Shown here in pieces: positions 44,198 to 52,153 of a DNA stretch of 52,153 nucleotides. The position numbers and the translations under genes were made by a program. The stretch lies in NCBI GenBank assembly GCA_003646995.1, contig QMLZ01000003.1:1-52153 (forward strand), in the 5' to 3' direction. How positions within the stretch are numbered: the stretch's first letter is position 1; every line of letters starts with the position of its first letter. The notes under the pieces were generated by a model. It was not told where the DNA came from. It was given only the letters and a program-made list of their open reading frames with translations, and did not search any database. The DNA comes from Deltaproteobacteria bacterium. Its GTDB lineage: Bacteria; Desulfobacterota; DSM-4660; Desulfatiglandales; Desulfatiglandaceae.

Positions 44198-44623
44198 ATG
44201 AGGAAAAAAGGTTTTGGGCTTCTGGTAGTTTTGCTCATGGGCCTCCTTTTCTTGGTGGTGGGGGTTTTGTGTGCGGCTGATAAGGGCCCGGACACTATCT
44301 GTATACAAAACACAGGGTACAAAGCTGACAAAAAGGGTCCCGTCACTTTCAGCCACAAGAAACACCACGATGATTACGGAATCGCCTGCACAGAATGCCA
44401 TCATAATTATCAGAATGGCAAGAATGTGTGGAAAGAAGGCGATCCTGTAAAGCATTGTAAGGACTGCCACAACCCACTCAAGAAACAAGGTAAGGTGCTA
44501 AAACTCCAGAACGCTTACCATAAAAACTGTAAGACCTGTCACAAGAAACTGGCAAAAGAAGGGAAAAAGACCGGCCCTTACAAGAAATGTAGTAAGTGCC
44601 ATGCAAAGAAGAAAAAGTCTTAA
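44198..44623 (+). CDS. Tetraheme cytochrome c (class III, cytochrome c3 type)
   Basis: 141-residue periplasmic electron carrier. A signal peptide covers about residues 1-26. The mature part has four CxxCH heme sites (CTECH, CKDCH, CKTCH, CSKCH) and extra axial His residues in FSHKKHH near residue 53 and AYHKNC. Spacing and size fit cytochrome c3, the usual electron acceptor of periplasmic hydrogenases in sulfate reducers. The C-terminal region is highly basic, suited to docking. It has AGGAGGTGA as ribosome site and its own promoter downstream of hypC, and is closed by a strong terminator. Confidence 0.93.
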   Translation: MRKKGFGLLVVLLMGLLFLVVGVLCAADKGPDTICIQNTGYKADKKGPVTFSHKKHHDDYGIACTECHHNYQNGKNVWKEGDPVKHCKDCHNPLKKQGKVLKLQNAYHKNCKTCHKKLAKEGKKTGPYKKCSKCHAKKKKS

Positions 44624-44642
44624 GCTGAATTATTGATATAAA

Positions 44643-44675
44643 AAAGAGCCGCTTGTTTAAAGCGGCTCTTTTTTT
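44643..44675. terminator. Strong bidirectional terminator
   Basis: AAAGAGCCGCTT (44643-44654) pairs perfectly with AAGCGGCTCTTT (44660-44671) around a 5-base loop, with a run of T after and A before. It lies between the convergent cytochrome and ferredoxin genes and can end both. Confidence 0.93.
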
Positions 44676-44720
44676 ACCTTATGTTATCTACAAACAATAA
44701 CCCAAAGACAGAAAAAGGAG

Positions 44721-44909
44721 CTATACCTCGGTTACGGTAATGGCCTCTTGGTCACATACCTCTACGCAGCTTTCACAGCCCAGGCACTCCTCAGCATTTA
44801 CAGGCACGGACTTTCCGTCCTGCATCTCATAGACATCCACAGGGCACACTTCCACACACTCTTCACATCCTTCACATTTGTCGTGATCGACTACTACTTC
44901 ATAAGCCAT
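44721..44909 (-). CDS. 2[4Fe-4S] ferredoxin
   Basis: 62-residue cytoplasmic ferredoxin with two cluster motifs, CEGCEECVEVCP (residues 12-23) and CLGCESCVEVC (42-52), in an acidic protein. It is a low-potential electron carrier, probably serving the Hdr-type and other oxidoreductases. AGGAGG precedes the ATG. It stands alone between a terminator and the dsr region. Confidence 0.93.
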   Translation of the reverse strand: MAYEVVVDHDKCEGCEECVEVCPVDVYEMQDGKSVPVNAEECLGCESCVEVCDQEAITVTEV

Positions 44910-45226
44910 AATTATTCGTCCTCCTCATATGAAAAATTTCAGCAGCACTCAAGCAACCCTCCTCTGAGTCCTGCTCAAAACATTAAGGCGTGAGAACCTC
45001 TTGTGCATTACTATCCCCCGCCTATATCAGACAGCGGCTTTAATAACAAACGGGATTTTAGGTGTCAAGTCTTTTATTGGGCGAATTTTGTACAATGCGT
45101 GCAATTAATAAAGGCCCCTTGGAACATCTAGTATCATTAGTACCAGGGGCCTTTTTAGCGAAGCTGATCCCTGCGCATCAAGTCGATATTGTTCGGATGT
45201 TCTGCACCCAGAGTTCTACGTGCGTG
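44910..45226. other. Intergenic region between ferredoxin and dsrP
   Basis: No gene is supported in these 317 bases. It contains the dsr terminator (45110-45156), and the ferredoxin promoter should lie in its left half. Open frames here have no ribosome site or recognisable content. Confidence 0.5.
45110..45156. terminator. Terminator of the dsrMKJOP operon
   Basis: AAAGGCCCC (45110-45118) pairs with GGGGCCTTT (45146-45154), extended by T-A and GG/CC pairs past a bulge. T-rich sequence occurs on both outer sides. It lies 72 bases beyond the dsrP stop. Confidence 0.8.
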
Positions 45227-46390
45227 TTACGCTGCCACTTCCTCTTTAATTGACACTGCAATCTTAAACAGGACCGTGAGCACGAAGAAGCCAGTCGCCC
45301 ATACTCCCACAGAGATCAAAACCTCTGGTACAGTAGGCCAGTATTCAAATACCCTCTCAAAGGGATTGGGCACAAAGCCACCAATGATCAGCCCAAGGCC
45401 CTTGTCGATCCAGGTAGCAATAACAACGCAAGCAGCGGCCACGACCAAAGTGTCCTCTTTCCTGCGGGTGTACGGTACAATCAGCAGTATCAGGGCTACA
45501 ATTGAGAAAAACACAAATGTCCACATCCATGGCGCCAACCTGCCGTACCCATCAAGTCCCCTGAACAGGTATATGAGCGAATCCATATGGGCAGGTATCT
45601 GGCTGTAAAAGGAGGTGAACAGTTCCATTAGGAAAAAGAATATGTTCAAAATAAACGCATAGGCTATGATACTCCCTAGTGTCCTCATCTGTTCCTTACC
45701 TGGGTCGAACTTGGTCAGTTTCCGGATAATAAAGCAAATAAGCAGCAAAATCGCAGGGCCGGAACAGAACGCGGATGCCAGAAAGCGGGGTGCCATAATG
45801 GCGGTTAGCCAAAAATGCCTTCCCGGTAGACCCGCGTACAAAAAGGCCGTGACAGTATGGATACTAAACGCCCAAGGTATGGAGATATAGGCAAGAACCT
45901 TGACCCATGTACGATAGTGAATTCCCTTTCGTTCAGCTGCCAAGGCATTCCACCCGACCAGAATATTCAACAAAAGATAGCCATTTAACACGATCATGTC
46001 CCAAAATAGGATAGACTTTGGATGTGGGTACATGATGACATTAACTAGTCTCGGCAACCTCCCTAAGTCAACCATGATAAAGAGAAGGCACATTAATACT
46101 GCTGCAATGGCCATAAACTCACCAAGGACTGTCATCCTCCCAAACGCCTTGTAGTCATGCAGGTAATATGGAAGCACAACCATTACGCCCGAAGCAGCCA
46201 CACCAACAAGGTAAGTGAACTGCGCGATGTAAAACCCCCAAGATACATCGCGGCTCATACCCGTGATCTTCAGGCCTACCTTAAACTGATAGAGCCAGAG
46301 GACAAAGCCGATGCCCATAAGAATAAGCAAAAATATCAACCATCCCCAGTACCTGCTACTACCTTTTAATGCCCTGTCAAGCATAACCAC
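45227..46390 (-). CDS. dsrP: DsrP, NrfD-type membrane subunit
   Basis: 387-residue integral membrane protein of the NrfD/PsrC family with about ten hydrophobic helices, the menaquinone-interacting partner of DsrO and DsrJ in the DsrMKJOP complex. The N-terminus (SSRYWGWLIFLLILMGIGFV, about residues 11-30) begins the first helix. It has no cofactor motif of its own, as expected. Last gene of the operon, one base after dsrO. Confidence 0.93.
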   Translation of the reverse strand: MVMLDRALKGSSRYWGWLIFLLILMGIGFVLWLYQFKVGLKITGMSRDVSWGFYIAQFTYLVGVAASGVMVVLPYYLHDYKAFGRMTVLGEFMAIAAVLMCLLFIMVDLGRLPRLVNVIMYPHPKSILFWDMIVLNGYLLLNILVGWNALAAERKGIHYRTWVKVLAYISIPWAFSIHTVTAFLYAGLPGRHFWLTAIMAPRFLASAFCSGPAILLLICFIIRKLTKFDPGKEQMRTLGSIIAYAFILNIFFFLMELFTSFYSQIPAHMDSLIYLFRGLDGYGRLAPWMWTFVFFSIVALILLIVPYTRRKEDTLVVAAACVVIATWIDKGLGLIIGGFVPNPFERVFEYWPTVPEVLISVGVWATGFFVLTVLFKIAVSIKEEVAA

Positions 46391-46391
46391 C

Positions 46392-47186
46392 TCACGCTAC
46401 TATGTAATAAATATTAGGATGAGTTCCCAGTTCGGTCTTTCGCCTAATGGAATAGTGTTTTCGCAAGGCCTTCCTCACGTTGGAATCAGGATCAGAAAGA
46501 TCTCCGAATATAAAGGAGTCTTTCTCTATTTTGTTTGCTGTCTCCACGCAAATGGGGAGCTGTCCCTTGGCCAGCCTTTCGTTGCAAAATGTGCATTTCT
46601 CCACAACACCTACTTCCCTTGTCGGGAATTCCGGGTTGGTGGGGAAACCCGGATTCAATTCCTTTGGCGCCTTCCTTGGGTCACCCCAATTAAAACTCCG
46701 AGACCCATACGGGCACCCTGCCATACAGAACCGGCACCCGATACACCGGTGCCAATCCATCATTACAATTCCATCTTCGCGCTGCCATGTGGCACCCGTA
46801 GGGCATACCCTGCAGCACGGAGGGTTCGAGCAATGATTGCAGAGAAGTGGAAACTCGAGGCTCTTTATTAAGTCGCTGACATATTCATGCTGTTGGTCTG
46901 GAAAGGCATGCTCAAATTCTTCTCCCCAAATCCACTTGATCTCCACCTTTGGATTATCGAATTCCGGCACATTGTGGTAATGATGGCATGATTTTTTACA
47001 TTCCTCTATAATCTCAGGTGTAACCTTCCGCATATCAATGGCCATGGCCCAACGTTTCCCCTTGGTAAGTGGGATCGAAGCTTCCACCTGACCTGGGCGA
47101 AGCAATTCAAAACCAGATTTTCCTAGTGCCGCCATCAGAGCGGAAAGACCTGCAACCTTTAGGAAGCCTCTTCTGCTGATACCCAT
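46392..47186 (-). CDS. dsrO: DsrO, periplasmic iron-sulfur protein
   Basis: 264-residue ferredoxin-type subunit. A Tat signal (SRRGFLK, residues 4-10) places it in the periplasm. Cluster ligands lie in CKKSCHHYH, CNHCSNPPCCRVCP, CIGCRFCMAGCPYG and CTFCNERL, the FeS pattern of the DMSO-reductase-B/HybA group. It passes electrons between DsrJ hemes and DsrP. Its ATG shares one base with the dsrJ stop (TAATG). Confidence 0.93.
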   Translation of the reverse strand: MGISRRGFLKVAGLSALMAALGKSGFELLRPGQVEASIPLTKGKRWAMAIDMRKVTPEIIEECKKSCHHYHNVPEFDNPKVEIKWIWGEEFEHAFPDQQHEYVSDLIKSLEFPLLCNHCSNPPCCRVCPTGATWQREDGIVMMDWHRCIGCRFCMAGCPYGSRSFNWGDPRKAPKELNPGFPTNPEFPTREVGVVEKCTFCNERLAKGQLPICVETANKIEKDSFIFGDLSDPDSNVRKALRKHYSIRRKTELGTHPNIYYIVA

Positions 47187-47572
47187 TATTTATTCTCCTT
47201 CGGCTCAAGATGGCAGTCCCAACAGTAGGGATCCATGCCAATATAGTTGTGACATTGATCACAGAACTTAGTCTTGTTGGAATGGCAGTCCAAGCATGTT
47301 ACCTGCAAACTCTTATAATAAACCTTGCCGTCTGCCGATTCATAATACCTCTCAGCATTTCTTACCACTGTTTGACGCCATTTATCCAATAAGTGCATGT
47401 GGTTGTTTCTCATGTACTCCTTCGACGCCACGCAGACCTTGGCCTCTTTAGCCTTGGGAGTCAGTTCCGGCTCCGGAGGCTTTAGCGCCTTACCGGCATT
47501 GTAAAAAAACGGGGAAAGCAACAGCCCGATGCCAATTATGAGGCCAACAATAATCTTACCTCCGTCATACAT
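47186..47572 (-). CDS. dsrJ: DsrJ, triheme cytochrome c
   Basis: 128-residue periplasmic cytochrome anchored by an uncleaved N-terminal helix (residues about 6-27). It has three CxxCH heme sites: CLDCH near residue 93, CDQCH near 105 and CWDCH near 118. A lone Cys in KVCVAS (near 47) matches the family's rare Cys ligand to one heme, described for DsrJ. It overlaps dsrK by eight bases. Confidence 0.93.
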   Translation of the reverse strand: MYDGGKIIVGLIIGIGLLLSPFFYNAGKALKPPEPELTPKAKEAKVCVASKEYMRNNHMHLLDKWRQTVVRNAERYYESADGKVYYKSLQVTCLDCHSNKTKFCDQCHNYIGMDPYCWDCHLEPKENK

Positions 47573-49193
47573 CCTCTTCTTCCTCCATTCCTGGAAGCGG
47601 CTCGCCGCGCAAGTTGGTTGTTCTTTCCTTTTCGCCTTCCAGAATCAATGCATTCGCTACAAGTTCATGTATACCAGTGATATCCACATCAGGCACCCAG
47701 TACTCCATCAACGTTGGAAAAACTGCCCTATCAATGGCGCATATGCAGGCCATCATGTTTACACCGTATTTTTCGTGTACGTATTTGACGGCATTGGCCC
47801 TTGGGAGTCCACCTCTCATTCGGAGCTCCATGTTTTCTCCTGCATTGAGCCCGGCACCACTGCCACAGCAGAATGTCTGCTCCCTTATGGTCTCGGGGGG
47901 CATCTCGTAGAAGTTATTACAAACGTTCTTGATAATGTATCTTGGCTCCTCGAACAGTCCCATTCCACGGGCAGGATTACAGGAGTCATGGAAGGTTACC
48001 ACCAAGTTATCGTTCCGGCTAGGATCCAATTTCAGCTTATCATGTTTTATCAAATCCGCGGTAAACTCTGTAATATGTACCATCTTGGTGGATTTTGCAT
48101 TTTCGAACTTCGTGCCCGTGATCGGTGACACCGGCTCTTCGAGAAAATCCGCCGGCCCATTAAATGTATCCATGTACTGGTTAATCACGCGCCACATATG
48201 CCCGCACTCGCCGCCAAGAATCCATTTGACGCCCAGCCGCTTGGCCTCGGCATACATTTTTGCGTTTAACCTCTTGGCCATCTCATGGGACGTAAAGTAA
48301 CCAAAGTTACCTCCTTCAGAGGCATATGTGCTCCAGGTTATGTCTAGTCCCATACTTTCCAGATAATGGAACAGCATAAGGTAACCCATGGCTGTGTAAG
48401 TACCTGGGTCAGCAAACACGTCACCTGAGGGTGTTATGAAAAGGATTTCCGCACCTTTCCTGTTAAAAGAAGGATTTACCCTGACCCCGGTCACCTCCTC
48501 AATCTCATCCACAAAGAATTCTATCATGTCCTTATAGGCATGGGGTTGAATGCCCAAGTGGTTTCCTGTCCTGTAACAGTTAGCGACGGGGGCCTGGATC
48601 CAGTCAGTGTTGAGACCGAGGAGATTTGTAAGTTCCCTGCCTATTATTGTAATCTCCGCGGTGTCAATACCATAAGGGCAGAACAGCGAGCATCGCCTAC
48701 ATTCCGTACATTGATAAAGATAATACCACCATTCTTTTAAAACCTGCTCAGTCAAGTCCCTGGCACCAGCAAGCTTGCCGAAAATCTTGCCACCCAGGGT
48801 GTGATAGCGCCTGTAAACCGAACGAATCAGTTCCGCCCTCAGCACAGGCATGTTCTTAGGATCGCCTGAACCTATAAAAAAATGGCACTTGTCCGCGCAA
48901 GCTCCACACCGCACACATATATCCATGAAAAGTTTGAAGGAACGGAATCTGTCAAGGCGCTCATCCATTCCTTCCTTCACTATGTTCTCCCAGTTGTCGG
49001 GTAGCTTCCAGTCTTCGTCCGTAGGATTCCAGTCCCTAGCATTGGGCATCCCGACCGCAGCAAGGTTTTTGCCCTTTGCACCATAGCAGTAGATACCCTC
49101 CTTGAATTCCGGAGGACTGTCCATCCATGGCTTAAATACTGGTGGCCGATGATCAATCTGGGCCAATTCTTCTGGTTTAGGAACGTCCGCCAT
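47565..49193 (-). CDS. dsrK: DsrK, HdrD-like catalytic subunit
   Basis: 542-residue cytoplasmic iron-sulfur protein related to HdrD. Two ferredoxin motifs (CVRCGACADKCHFF near residue 92; CTECRRCSLFCPYG near 160) are followed by CCG-type cysteines, including FCCGSGAGLNAG near 440, that bind the special [4Fe-4S] centre. It is thought to reduce the trisulfide on DsrC in the sulfite reduction pathway, taking electrons from DsrM. Full length. It starts two bases after dsrM. Confidence 0.95.
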   Translation of the reverse strand: MADVPKPEELAQIDHRPPVFKPWMDSPPEFKEGIYCYGAKGKNLAAVGMPNARDWNPTDEDWKLPDNWENIVKEGMDERLDRFRSFKLFMDICVRCGACADKCHFFIGSGDPKNMPVLRAELIRSVYRRYHTLGGKIFGKLAGARDLTEQVLKEWWYYLYQCTECRRCSLFCPYGIDTAEITIIGRELTNLLGLNTDWIQAPVANCYRTGNHLGIQPHAYKDMIEFFVDEIEEVTGVRVNPSFNRKGAEILFITPSGDVFADPGTYTAMGYLMLFHYLESMGLDITWSTYASEGGNFGYFTSHEMAKRLNAKMYAEAKRLGVKWILGGECGHMWRVINQYMDTFNGPADFLEEPVSPITGTKFENAKSTKMVHITEFTADLIKHDKLKLDPSRNDNLVVTFHDSCNPARGMGLFEEPRYIIKNVCNNFYEMPPETIREQTFCCGSGAGLNAGENMELRMRGGLPRANAVKYVHEKYGVNMMACICAIDRAVFPTLMEYWVPDVDITGIHELVANALILEGEKERTTNLRGEPLPGMEEEEDV

Positions 49194-49195
49194 AA

Positions 49196-50272
49196 TTACT
49201 CCTTTTCTTCTTCTGTATCAGCAGTTGTTTCAGGCTGTTTTTCAACCGGTAAGCCTGCTTCCACCATCAATTCCCTGAATTCCTCCTCATACTCCTCATA
49301 CGTATGAACCTTGACTGGATAATTCCAAGGATTTATGTGTCTCTTAAATCTACTGTTATTAGAAAGGTTCCGTGTTGGGCTCAGGAATATTCCAGCAAAG
49401 TGCATCAGCTTGCTGAAAGGAAAATACGCTATGAGCGTGGAAATGCAAAAGAGGTGGATGTAGAATATTACCCCTATACCTTCTGGTGTCTTAGGGTGAA
49501 ATTTGAACAGCCCCACAGCAAGTGTTTTTACAGCCGTGATATCAACCCTGATGAAATATCTCATCAAGATGCCCGTCGTACCAAGGGCCAATATAAGAAA
49601 CAATGGAAAATAGTCTGCGGGAAGCGATACATAGCGCACCTGGTGAATGTAAAGGCGTCTAACAAAGAGGTATGTAAGAGCAAGCATCAACAAAAGATCG
49701 GTTTGATATACCGTAGGCACACCCAAGCCATTAATGAAGGGTAGGATACCCAACTCTAGGAAGCCGTCTATTTTATCTAGTATCTGAACAAAATAAGGTA
49801 TGGGCTCCATGAAAAAGCGGAAGTGCCTTAGAAAGATAATAAAGAATGAGTAGTGAAAAACGAGGGCGGCGAGCCAAAGCCATTTCTCCCATTCATAGTC
49901 CACCTTGGGAGCCCCTTCTACCCTTCTATACTCCAACCGAGTGTTTCTGAACAAAGAACGGAACGTAACCACCTCGAAAAACATCCTTAGGATTACTCCC
50001 CAGGTGCTCTTGGGATTGTCGATTCTGTTGTGTTTGATCCAGGGAAATGACCATTCTTGACCCGCAGTAGTGGGAATCCTGAAAGGGACAGGGGATCGAG
50101 CCCAGTCAATAACCCGTATCACCACCCCTATAAAGAAAATCGCCATTGCAGCGTAGGGCACCACTATTCCAAACAAAAACCTAAGGTCCAGTGCCCCAAC
50201 CCCAATCCATGGGACCGCCACCACCACAATTACCGCGAAAAATGAAAAGAGGATACTAACGATAAAGCCCAT
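49196..50272 (-). CDS. dsrM: DsrM, cytochrome b membrane subunit
   Basis: 358-residue NarI-like membrane protein with about six hydrophobic helices and His residues for two b-type hemes. It is the quinone-interacting partner of DsrK. The N-terminal hydrophobic region (residues about 1-55) is followed by a soluble loop, a core of helices and a charged acidic tail (TADTEEEKE). First of the five dsr genes, 43 bases after the RsbRD-N gene. Confidence 0.93.
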   Translation of the reverse strand: MGFIVSILFSFFAVIVVVAVPWIGVGALDLRFLFGIVVPYAAMAIFFIGVVIRVIDWARSPVPFRIPTTAGQEWSFPWIKHNRIDNPKSTWGVILRMFFEVVTFRSLFRNTRLEYRRVEGAPKVDYEWEKWLWLAALVFHYSFFIIFLRHFRFFMEPIPYFVQILDKIDGFLELGILPFINGLGVPTVYQTDLLLMLALTYLFVRRLYIHQVRYVSLPADYFPLFLILALGTTGILMRYFIRVDITAVKTLAVGLFKFHPKTPEGIGVIFYIHLFCISTLIAYFPFSKLMHFAGIFLSPTRNLSNNSRFKRHINPWNYPVKVHTYEEYEEEFRELMVEAGLPVEKQPETTADTEEEKE

Positions 50273-50315
50273 AAACCCTTACCTCGCTTATTAGAACCTG
50301 TTCCCGTTTTAGCCT

Positions 50316-50843
50316 CTAATGATCCTCAATCACATCAGGGATCTCACAGATAAGATTTGCCCTTTCCATTAATCTTGAAACTTGCCTCTTGACCTCGTTG
50401 ACTCTAAGTTCATAGATCTTTTGCTTACACCTGTTATAGATGTCGAAGGCCTCTAGGCAGATTTTGTCCATTTTGAGCTCAAATTCCCTCAGCTCCTCAC
50501 TCGAGATCCCACTAGATCCCTTACTGTTCACCTCGTTGCGGACTATCCCTTTCAAATCAAGGATGAATCGCACCGCCTCTGAAGGCTTGAGATCTTGTAC
50601 TGCCCTTATTTTCAGTATACTCTCCAAACTTGACCTGGCCTCACTCGTCAGATCTTCTTTGGCAATTTCTCCGAAAAGCCTTTCAAGTTCGGTGCTAAGG
50701 GTATAGCCCACCGGGTTTGCAAATCTCTCTTTTTTATTCTTCAGGAACCCGTGGGATCCTGGAGGATAAACGTCAAAGAGCGAGTCCCGCCAAAGCGGCA
50801 AAATCGAGCCCTTTCGCTCAATTAGGAAACTTTCGAGACTCAT
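50316..50843 (-). CDS. RsbRD N-terminal domain protein
   Basis: 175-residue soluble helical protein resembling the RsbRD_N (globin-like sensor) domain of stressosome proteins: ESFLIERKGSILPLWRDSLF at the start, a PGSHGFLKN segment and a predicted helical bundle to the end. There is no STAS domain or other output. Such genes are found directly upstream of dsrMKJOP in several sulfate reducers, and here it shares strand and is 43 bases from dsrM. Its role, perhaps sensing or regulation, is unknown. Confidence 0.7.
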   Translation of the reverse strand: MSLESFLIERKGSILPLWRDSLFDVYPPGSHGFLKNKKERFANPVGYTLSTELERLFGEIAKEDLTSEARSSLESILKIRAVQDLKPSEAVRFILDLKGIVRNEVNSKGSSGISSEELREFELKMDKICLEAFDIYNRCKQKIYELRVNEVKRQVSRLMERANLICEIPDVIEDH

Positions 50844-50920
50844 TGCAATACACCTACTCGCAAAATTGAGCCCCGTTTCCCTCAGGCTTTAGGGCCCATA
50901 ACTAATCAAATTTTTTGGGG

Positions 50921-50936
50921 AATGGCCAAAGCCATT
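50921..50936. repeat. Short inverted repeat upstream of the dsr operon
   Basis: AATGGC and GCCATT are perfect 6-base arms around CAAA. It lies between sdhB and the RsbRD-N gene, about 80 bases before the latter's start. No T-run follows on the minus strand. Confidence 0.35.
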
Positions 50937-51011
50937 GAAGTGGCTGTATAGAAAAATTAAGAAAGGCTGTCAAGCAAAAAATGACTGGTTACAAGGGCTG
51001 GGAACGTATGG

Positions 51012-51776
51012 TTACTTTTCAGTCGAGCCAAAGCTCGCCTTGATGAACTCCCTATTGAACCGGGCAATATTACTTATTGAAATCTCCTTGGGGCACACGG
51101 CCTCACATTCCGTGTGGTTAGTGCAATTTCCAAATCCTAGTTCATCCATTTTCCTGAGCATATTAATAGCTCTTCTTGCCGCCTCAGGTCTTCCCTGCGG
51201 TAATAAGGCCAAATGGGAAATTTTGGCCCCAACAAACAACATTGCAGAGGCATTGGGGCATGCCGCCACGCAAGCCCCGCAACCGATGCATGCAGCCGCA
51301 TCCATTGCGAGTTCTGCACGATGGGCGGGCACAGGAATTGTGTTTGCCTCTGGTGCCTGGCCTGCATTTACAGATATGTAGCCTCCTGCCTGTATGATCT
51401 TATCAAAGGCGCTCCTGTCCACCACCAGGTCTTTAATGAGCTTGAATGCCCGCGCCCGGAAAGGCTCAATCACGATAGTATCCCCGTCATTGAAATGCCT
51501 CATGTGTAACTGGCAAAGCGTTGTGCCTTTCATGGGGCCATGGGCGATTCCATTCACAACAGCCCCGCACGCCCCGCAAATGCCTTCCCGGCAGTCATGG
51601 TCAAATGCCACTGGCTCTTTTCCTTCCAGTGTCAGCCTTTCGTTAAGTACATCCAACATTTCCAAGAACGACATGTCTGTTGATACGTCTTTCATTTCAT
51701 ATGTTTCCAAATGGCCCTTGTCATGTGGCCCTTGTTGTCTCCAAATCTTCAACGTCAGGTTGATGGTGTTGCTCAT
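51012..51776 (-). CDS. sdhB: Succinate dehydrogenase/fumarate reductase iron-sulfur subunit
   Basis: About 254 residues from ATG 51776, which overlaps the sdhA stop (ATGA) and has AGGAG upstream; the frame continues to 51884 without need. A [2Fe-2S] site ([16 protein letters not shown] near residue 63-78, plus a later Cys), a [4Fe-4S] site ([12 protein letters not shown] near 164) and a [3Fe-4S] site ([12 protein letters not shown] near 217) are in the normal order. It links the flavoprotein to a membrane cytochrome b that would lie outside the window. Direction of use (succinate oxidation or fumarate reduction) is not evident. Confidence 0.93.
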   Translation of the reverse strand: MSNTINLTLKIWRQQGPHDKGHLETYEMKDVSTDMSFLEMLDVLNERLTLEGKEPVAFDHDCREGICGACGAVVNGIAHGPMKGTTLCQLHMRHFNDGDTIVIEPFRARAFKLIKDLVVDRSAFDKIIQAGGYISVNAGQAPEANTIPVPAHRAELAMDAAACIGCGACVAACPNASAMLFVGAKISHLALLPQGRPEAARRAINMLRKMDELGFGNCTNHTECEAVCPKEISISNIARFNREFIKASFGSTEK

Positions 51777-52153
51777 TTGTAGCTCCTCTGGATCAGATCT
51801 ACATATTCGAAAACCAACGGCTCTTTGTGTAGGATCTCCGGCTGGCCATCTCCCCTGTACTCCCAGGCTCCTACATAGCAACAAGTCTCATCGTTCCTTT
51901 TAGCTTCATGGTCCTCTGTCTGGTAAGCCACATTAAAATGACATCCACATGACTCGTCTCTGGAAAGGGCGTCATCCACCATAAGCTCGGCAAATTCCAA
52001 AAAGTCGGCCACCCTTCCAGCCCTCTCCAGGCTTTGGTTCAATTGCTTACCGTCCCCTGGCACTATGGCCTCCTCCCAAAATGTCTCCCTAAGTGCTGGG
52101 ATAAATTCTTTGGCCTTGTTAAGCCCATCATAGCTCCTCGCCATACCGCAGTA
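51773..52153 (-). CDS. sdhA: Succinate dehydrogenase/fumarate reductase flavoprotein, C-terminal part
   Basis: Partial gene; the open frame runs off the right edge of the window. The roughly 126 visible residues are the helical C-terminal domain of the flavoprotein ([21 protein letters not shown] helix, then [11 protein letters not shown], where the family usually has S-C-G-G/A-H-F, and a GEPLVFE-like end). The stop overlaps the sdhB start. FAD and substrate residues lie upstream outside the window. Confidence 0.88.
   Translation of the reverse strand, partial: YCGMARSYDGLNKAKEFIPALRETFWEEAIVPGDGKQLNQSLERAGRVADFLEFAELMVDDALSRDESCGCHFNVAYQTEDHEAKRNDETCCYVGAWEYRGDGQPEILHKEPLVFEYVDLIQRSYK

Noticed and set aside
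1..52153. Global reassignment of UGA to an amino acid
   Set aside because: UGA ends many genes at the expected family length, including the second ABC subunit, livK and hdrC.
1..52153. CRISPR arrays, insertion sequences or prophage genes
   Set aside because: I found no regularly spaced repeats, transposase motifs, terminal inverted repeats with target duplications or phage-like genes.

Overview
The window looks like chromosome from an anaerobic, sulfate-reducing bacterium of the Desulfobacterota (former Deltaproteobacteria). The evidence is a complete dsrMKJOP operon, a tetraheme class III cytochrome c, a Tat-exported [NiFe] hydrogenase, large heterodisulfide-reductase (Hdr) clusters fused to methylene-tetrahydrofolate reductase genes, and fatty-acid genes (etfAB, a FadR-like TetR regulator, an acyl-CoA ligase). 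Genus cannot be told from the sequence. I see no insertion sequence, phage gene, rRNA or CRISPR array.

The main result is that three genes appear to be selenoprotein genes whose reading frames are cut by UGA codons lying exactly at conserved cysteines. (1) An O6-alkylguanine-DNA alkyltransferase (9699-10214) has UGA at its suicidal catalytic cysteine. (2) An MvhD-type electron-transfer subunit (35350-35802, minus) has UGA at a cluster-ligand cysteine. (3) A [NiFe] hydrogenase large subunit (41483-43123) has two UGAs four codons apart, at both cysteines of the N-terminal L1 motif (R-V-U-G-V-U-T-M-T-H), while its C-terminal L2 motif keeps both cysteines. Each gene has a candidate SECIS-like hairpin at a suitable distance after the UGA. 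Many other genes here end normally at UGA, so this is not a global code change.

Layout. 1-12.9 kb holds housekeeping and mixed genes: a glutaredoxin-like protein, a heterodimeric ABC exporter pair, trpB2, a small Cys protein, a lone NDP-forming acyl-CoA synthetase alpha chain, a BamE-like protein, a TIGR01212-type radical SAM protein overlapping the alkyltransferase, fabD, two hypotheticals and an FmdB-type zinc ribbon, then a tRNA with anticodon CAU. 13.4-15.9 kb is a fadR-etfB-etfA operon with a FadR-like operator. 16.1-27.8 kb is a livKG-acyl-CoA ligase-livHMF transport operon ending in a 1564-residue protein of unknown function.

27.8-40.3 kb, all minus strand, is a redox supercluster. 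In transcription order it is hdrC, hdrB, a double-headed hdrA, mvhD(Sec), metV, metF, a QmoA/HdrA-like flavoprotein, an HdrA/MvhD-like hybrid, hdrC2, a second hybrid and hdrB2. It resembles the MetFV-HdrABC-MvhD systems of Wood-Ljungdahl organisms with an added second Hdr module. 40.5-44.6 kb, plus strand, is the periplasmic hydrogenase with its maturation genes and a tetraheme cytochrome.

44.7-52.2 kb, minus strand, holds a ferredoxin, dsrMKJOP with an upstream RsbRD-N protein, and sdhB with the end of sdhA, which runs off the window. Together these describe a cell oxidising fatty acids, C1 units or hydrogen, passing electrons through flavin, Hdr and cytochrome carriers to menaquinone and the Dsr sulfite-reduction machinery. 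Functions are read from motifs and family knowledge; no database search was possible.
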